Source: Acidobacteriota bacterium (lineage in GTDB: Bacteria; Acidobacteriota; Blastocatellia; RBC074). Taken from it: a stretch of 32,413 bases of DNA. Below are positions 30,610-32,413 of this stretch, in pieces; position 1 is the stretch's first letter, and every line of letters starts with the position of its first letter. The stretch covers positions 1 through 32,413 of the forward strand of contig JAJVID010000052.1 in NCBI GenBank assembly GCA_022072205.1. The letters are read 5' to 3'. The notes below the pieces were generated by a model. That model saw only the letters and a program-made list of their open reading frames with translations. It was not told the origin of the DNA and made no database searches. Position numbers and translations under genes: made by a program.

Positions 30610-31953
30610 TCACGCTCCGCTGACCATCATCCGATCAATCTTGATCGTCGGCGCGGCGATCCGGCCTCGGAATCTCAGGTCGTTGCCGATCATCGTGACG
30701 CCACGCAGCATGTCGCGGAAATTGCCCGCGATGGTGACCTCTTCAACCGGAAAAGCGAGTTTGCCATCCTCGATCCACCATCCTGATGCGCCGCGCGAGA
30801 AATCGCCGGTGACCGTGTTATAGCCGAAACCGATCATTTCGGTTACGTAAAATCCATTTTTGACCGAAGCGATGATCTCGCCCGCCCGATAGACTCCGGG
30901 AGCGATGAAAAAGTTGCTGAAGCCGACCGTCGGCGCGCCTGTCAAACCACGCGACGCGTTCGCGGTCGAATGCAAACCAAGCTTTCGCGCCGTGTAGGTG
31001 TTGAGCAGATAATTTTTCAACACACCGTTTTCGACCACAACCGTGCGGCGCGTCGCCAATCCTTCGCCGTCGAAAGGCCGCGAGCCGACCGCTCCGCGTA
31101 TCTGTCCGTCATCAATAATCGTCAGTTCAGGCGCGGCGATCATCTCGCCCAATTTCCCCATCAGGAAAGACGAGCGACGAAAAATCGAATAGCCGTCAAT
31201 GGCTGTGAAAAAATCGCCGAGCAAATCTTCCGCCGCGCTCGATTCAAAAACAATCGGCGCTTCCCTGGTCGTGACTTTGCGCGCGTTGAGTTTTCGCAAT
31301 GCCCGCCGCGCCGCTTCACGGCCAATTTCTTCAGGCGAATCCAGCGACGGCAGCGCGCGCTGGCGGTCTCCCCAGCCCGCAACCTGCATCTGGCTGCCTT
31401 CTTTCGCAATCGGCGCGACCATCAATCCGCAGGTCGTGCCTTGATATTCGCCCGCGAATCCGGCGCTCGTGACCAGAATCGTTTTGCCGATAGTCGTTGA
31501 ACAAGCCGAGCCTTCCGAATTGATGATGCGCGGATCGGAGTTGCGCGCAGCCTCTTCGGCTGCGCGCGCCATTTCGATCTTGCGTTCGGTCGGCAGTTCG
31601 GCAATCGCCGCGTCGCGCAAGCCCAGATCAGAGACCTCACGCGCCAGATCATCCCGCGCCGGCAATGTCGCCGCTTCGTCCACCGAAGTCAGCTTCGCCA
31701 TCGCGATAGCGCTTGAGATCAACTCATCAATCGCCTGCGGGCTGACATCGGAAGTCGAGCTTGACGCCTGGCGGCCCTGGTAGAGCACGCGCAAACCGAT
31801 GCCGCGCGACGCCGCCTCCTTCAACTTTTCCACTTCGCCGAGCCTGACTTCGACGTGAAAATCGGTTGTTTCAATGCCGACAGCCTCGGCGTCAGTCGCG
31901 CCACGTCTGACCGCCTGGCTGACGATGTCGGAGAGCAAATCTTTCGTGATCAT
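30610..31953 (-). CDS. pmbA: PmbA/TldE-type metallopeptidase subunit
   Basis: A 447-aa member of the TldD/PmbA (U62) family, the non-catalytic partner that forms a heterodimeric protease with TldD. The pair cleaves unfolded peptides, for example in microcin B17 maturation and CcdA degradation in E. coli. Typical pieces are [38 protein letters not shown] and [14 protein letters not shown] near the end. There is no HExxxH zinc motif, as expected for this subunit. ATG 31953 overlaps the tldD stop by four bases (ATGA); a longer in-frame start would run into tldD. Length matches E. coli PmbA. Confidence 0.94.
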   Translation of the reverse strand: MITKDLLSDIVSQAVRRGATDAEAVGIETTDFHVEVRLGEVEKLKEAASRGIGLRVLYQGRQASSSTSDVSPQAIDELISSAIAMAKLTSVDEAATLPARDDLAREVSDLGLRDAAIAELPTERKIEMARAAEEAARNSDPRIINSEGSACSTTIGKTILVTSAGFAGEYQGTTCGLMVAPIAKEGSQMQVAGWGDRQRALPSLDSPEEIGREAARRALRKLNARKVTTREAPIVFESSAAEDLLGDFFTAIDGYSIFRRSSFLMGKLGEMIAAPELTIIDDGQIRGAVGSRPFDGEGLATRRTVVVENGVLKNYLLNTYTARKLGLHSTANASRGLTGAPTVGFSNFFIAPGVYRAGEIIASVKNGFYVTEMIGFGYNTVTGDFSRGASGWWIEDGKLAFPVEEVTIAGNFRDMLRGVTMIGNDLRFRGRIAAPTIKIDRMMVSGA

Positions 31954-32413
31954 TTCGTGCCTCCGACGGTCATTTCTGAAATCTTGATTGTGGGCAGACC
32001 GACGCCGACTGGCACGGATTGCCCGTCCTTGCCGCAAGTGCCCACGCCTTCATCGAGCGCCAGATCATTGGCCACCGCCGTGACTTTCGTCAGAGCGTCA
32101 GGGCCGTTGCCGATCAGCGTCGCGCCTTTGACCGGAGCGGTGACTTTGCCGTCTTCGATCAGGTAAGCCTCGGTCGCGCTGAAGACAAATTTGCCGTTGG
32201 TGATGTCCACCTGGCCGCCGCCGAACTGCACGGCGTAAAGACCGCGTTTGACCGAGCGAATGATCTCTTCGGGCGTGCTCGCGCCGTTGAGCATGAACGT
32301 GTTGGTCATTCGAGGCATCGGCATATGGCGATAACTTTCGCGCCGCCCGTTGCCGGTCAGATTCGCTTTGGTCAACCGTGAGCTGAGCTTGTCCTGCAAA
32401 TAGCCACGCAGGA
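31950..32413 (-). CDS. tldD: TldD metallopeptidase, C-terminal part (5' end outside window)
   Basis: The last 153 residues of Tld[14 protein letters not shown] at the window edge, [55 protein letters not shown] and a C-terminus [13 protein letters not shown]. The zinc-binding HExxxH lies in the missing N-terminal part, so activity cannot be judged. It is translationally coupled to pmbA by an ATGA overlap, which keeps the two protease subunits in balance. Confidence 0.95.
   Translation of the reverse strand, partial: LRGYLQDKLSSRLTKANLTGNGRRESYRHMPMPRMTNTFMLNGASTPEEIIRSVKRGLYAVQFGGGQVDITNGKFVFSATEAYLIEDGKVTAPVKGATLIGNGPDALTKVTAVANDLALDEGVGTCGKDGQSVPVGVGLPTIKISEMTVGGTK

Overview
The window is about 32.4 kb of GC-rich (roughly mid-50s percent by eye), densely coded bacterial chromosome. 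Several things point to an acidobacterium, most likely of the Blastocatellia type. These are the membrane-anchored Ser/Thr kinase whose N-terminus starts 'MTPERYQQVNEVFHEAL', the ECF-like sigma factor directly upstream of it, the DUF4129/DUF4350 gene pair, and the intergenic hairpins built from CAGAG-type units. This assignment is inference from gene style; there is no rRNA or tRNA in the window to confirm it.

Layout: (1) 174-3528 (+): an FAD/Fe-S type GMC dehydrogenase followed by a GT39-like membrane glycosyltransferase. (2) 11332-3610 (-): an aromatic amino acid catabolic operon in the order AACS-like acyl-CoA synthetase, phhA, hppD, hmgA, an uncharacterised gene, fahA. It runs from phenylalanine through tyrosine, 4-hydroxyphenylpyruvate and homogentisate to fumarate and acetoacetate, with a CoA ligase that could activate the acetoacetate. 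No glutathione-dependent maleylacetoacetate isomerase is present. Its usual place between dioxygenase and hydrolase is taken by an unknown, translationally coupled gene. A branched-chain aminotransferase lies upstream on the same strand. (3) 13935-12646 (-): a Cof-type HAD phosphatase and a cyclophilin, closed by a strong hairpin. (4) 14081-16029 (+): gmd and fcl, the GDP-L-fucose pathway, convergent with a SYLF-domain lipoprotein-like gene. (5) 16938-20910 (+): a three-gene membrane cluster (multi-TM protein with zinc ribbon, DUF4129, DUF4350) of the kind that normally accompanies MoxR/DUF58 genes, which are absent here. (6) 20911-21780: a gene graveyard with a transposase-like remnant and a mismatch-specific uracil glycosylase (mug) pseudogene, frameshifted, split by a repeat element and truncated. 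It is followed upstream on the same strand by an intact DUF4186 gene that overlapped mug. (7) 22691-24118 (+): a DUF937-TM-OmpA fusion. (8) 26782-24252 (-): an ECF sigma factor and a transmembrane Ser/Thr kinase. (9) 26987-30034 (+): a YdjM-type membrane hydrolase, a tiny one-TM ORF and an MFS transporter. (10) The right edge (-): tldD (5' end outside the window), pmbA and a single-TM hypothetical protein.

The most promising new biology is the unknown gene at 4941-5825 inside the tyrosine operon. Next are the family of inverted-repeat elements, one copy of which sits over the hmgA start and another of which splits mug. All calls are made by reading translations and motifs; no database search was run.
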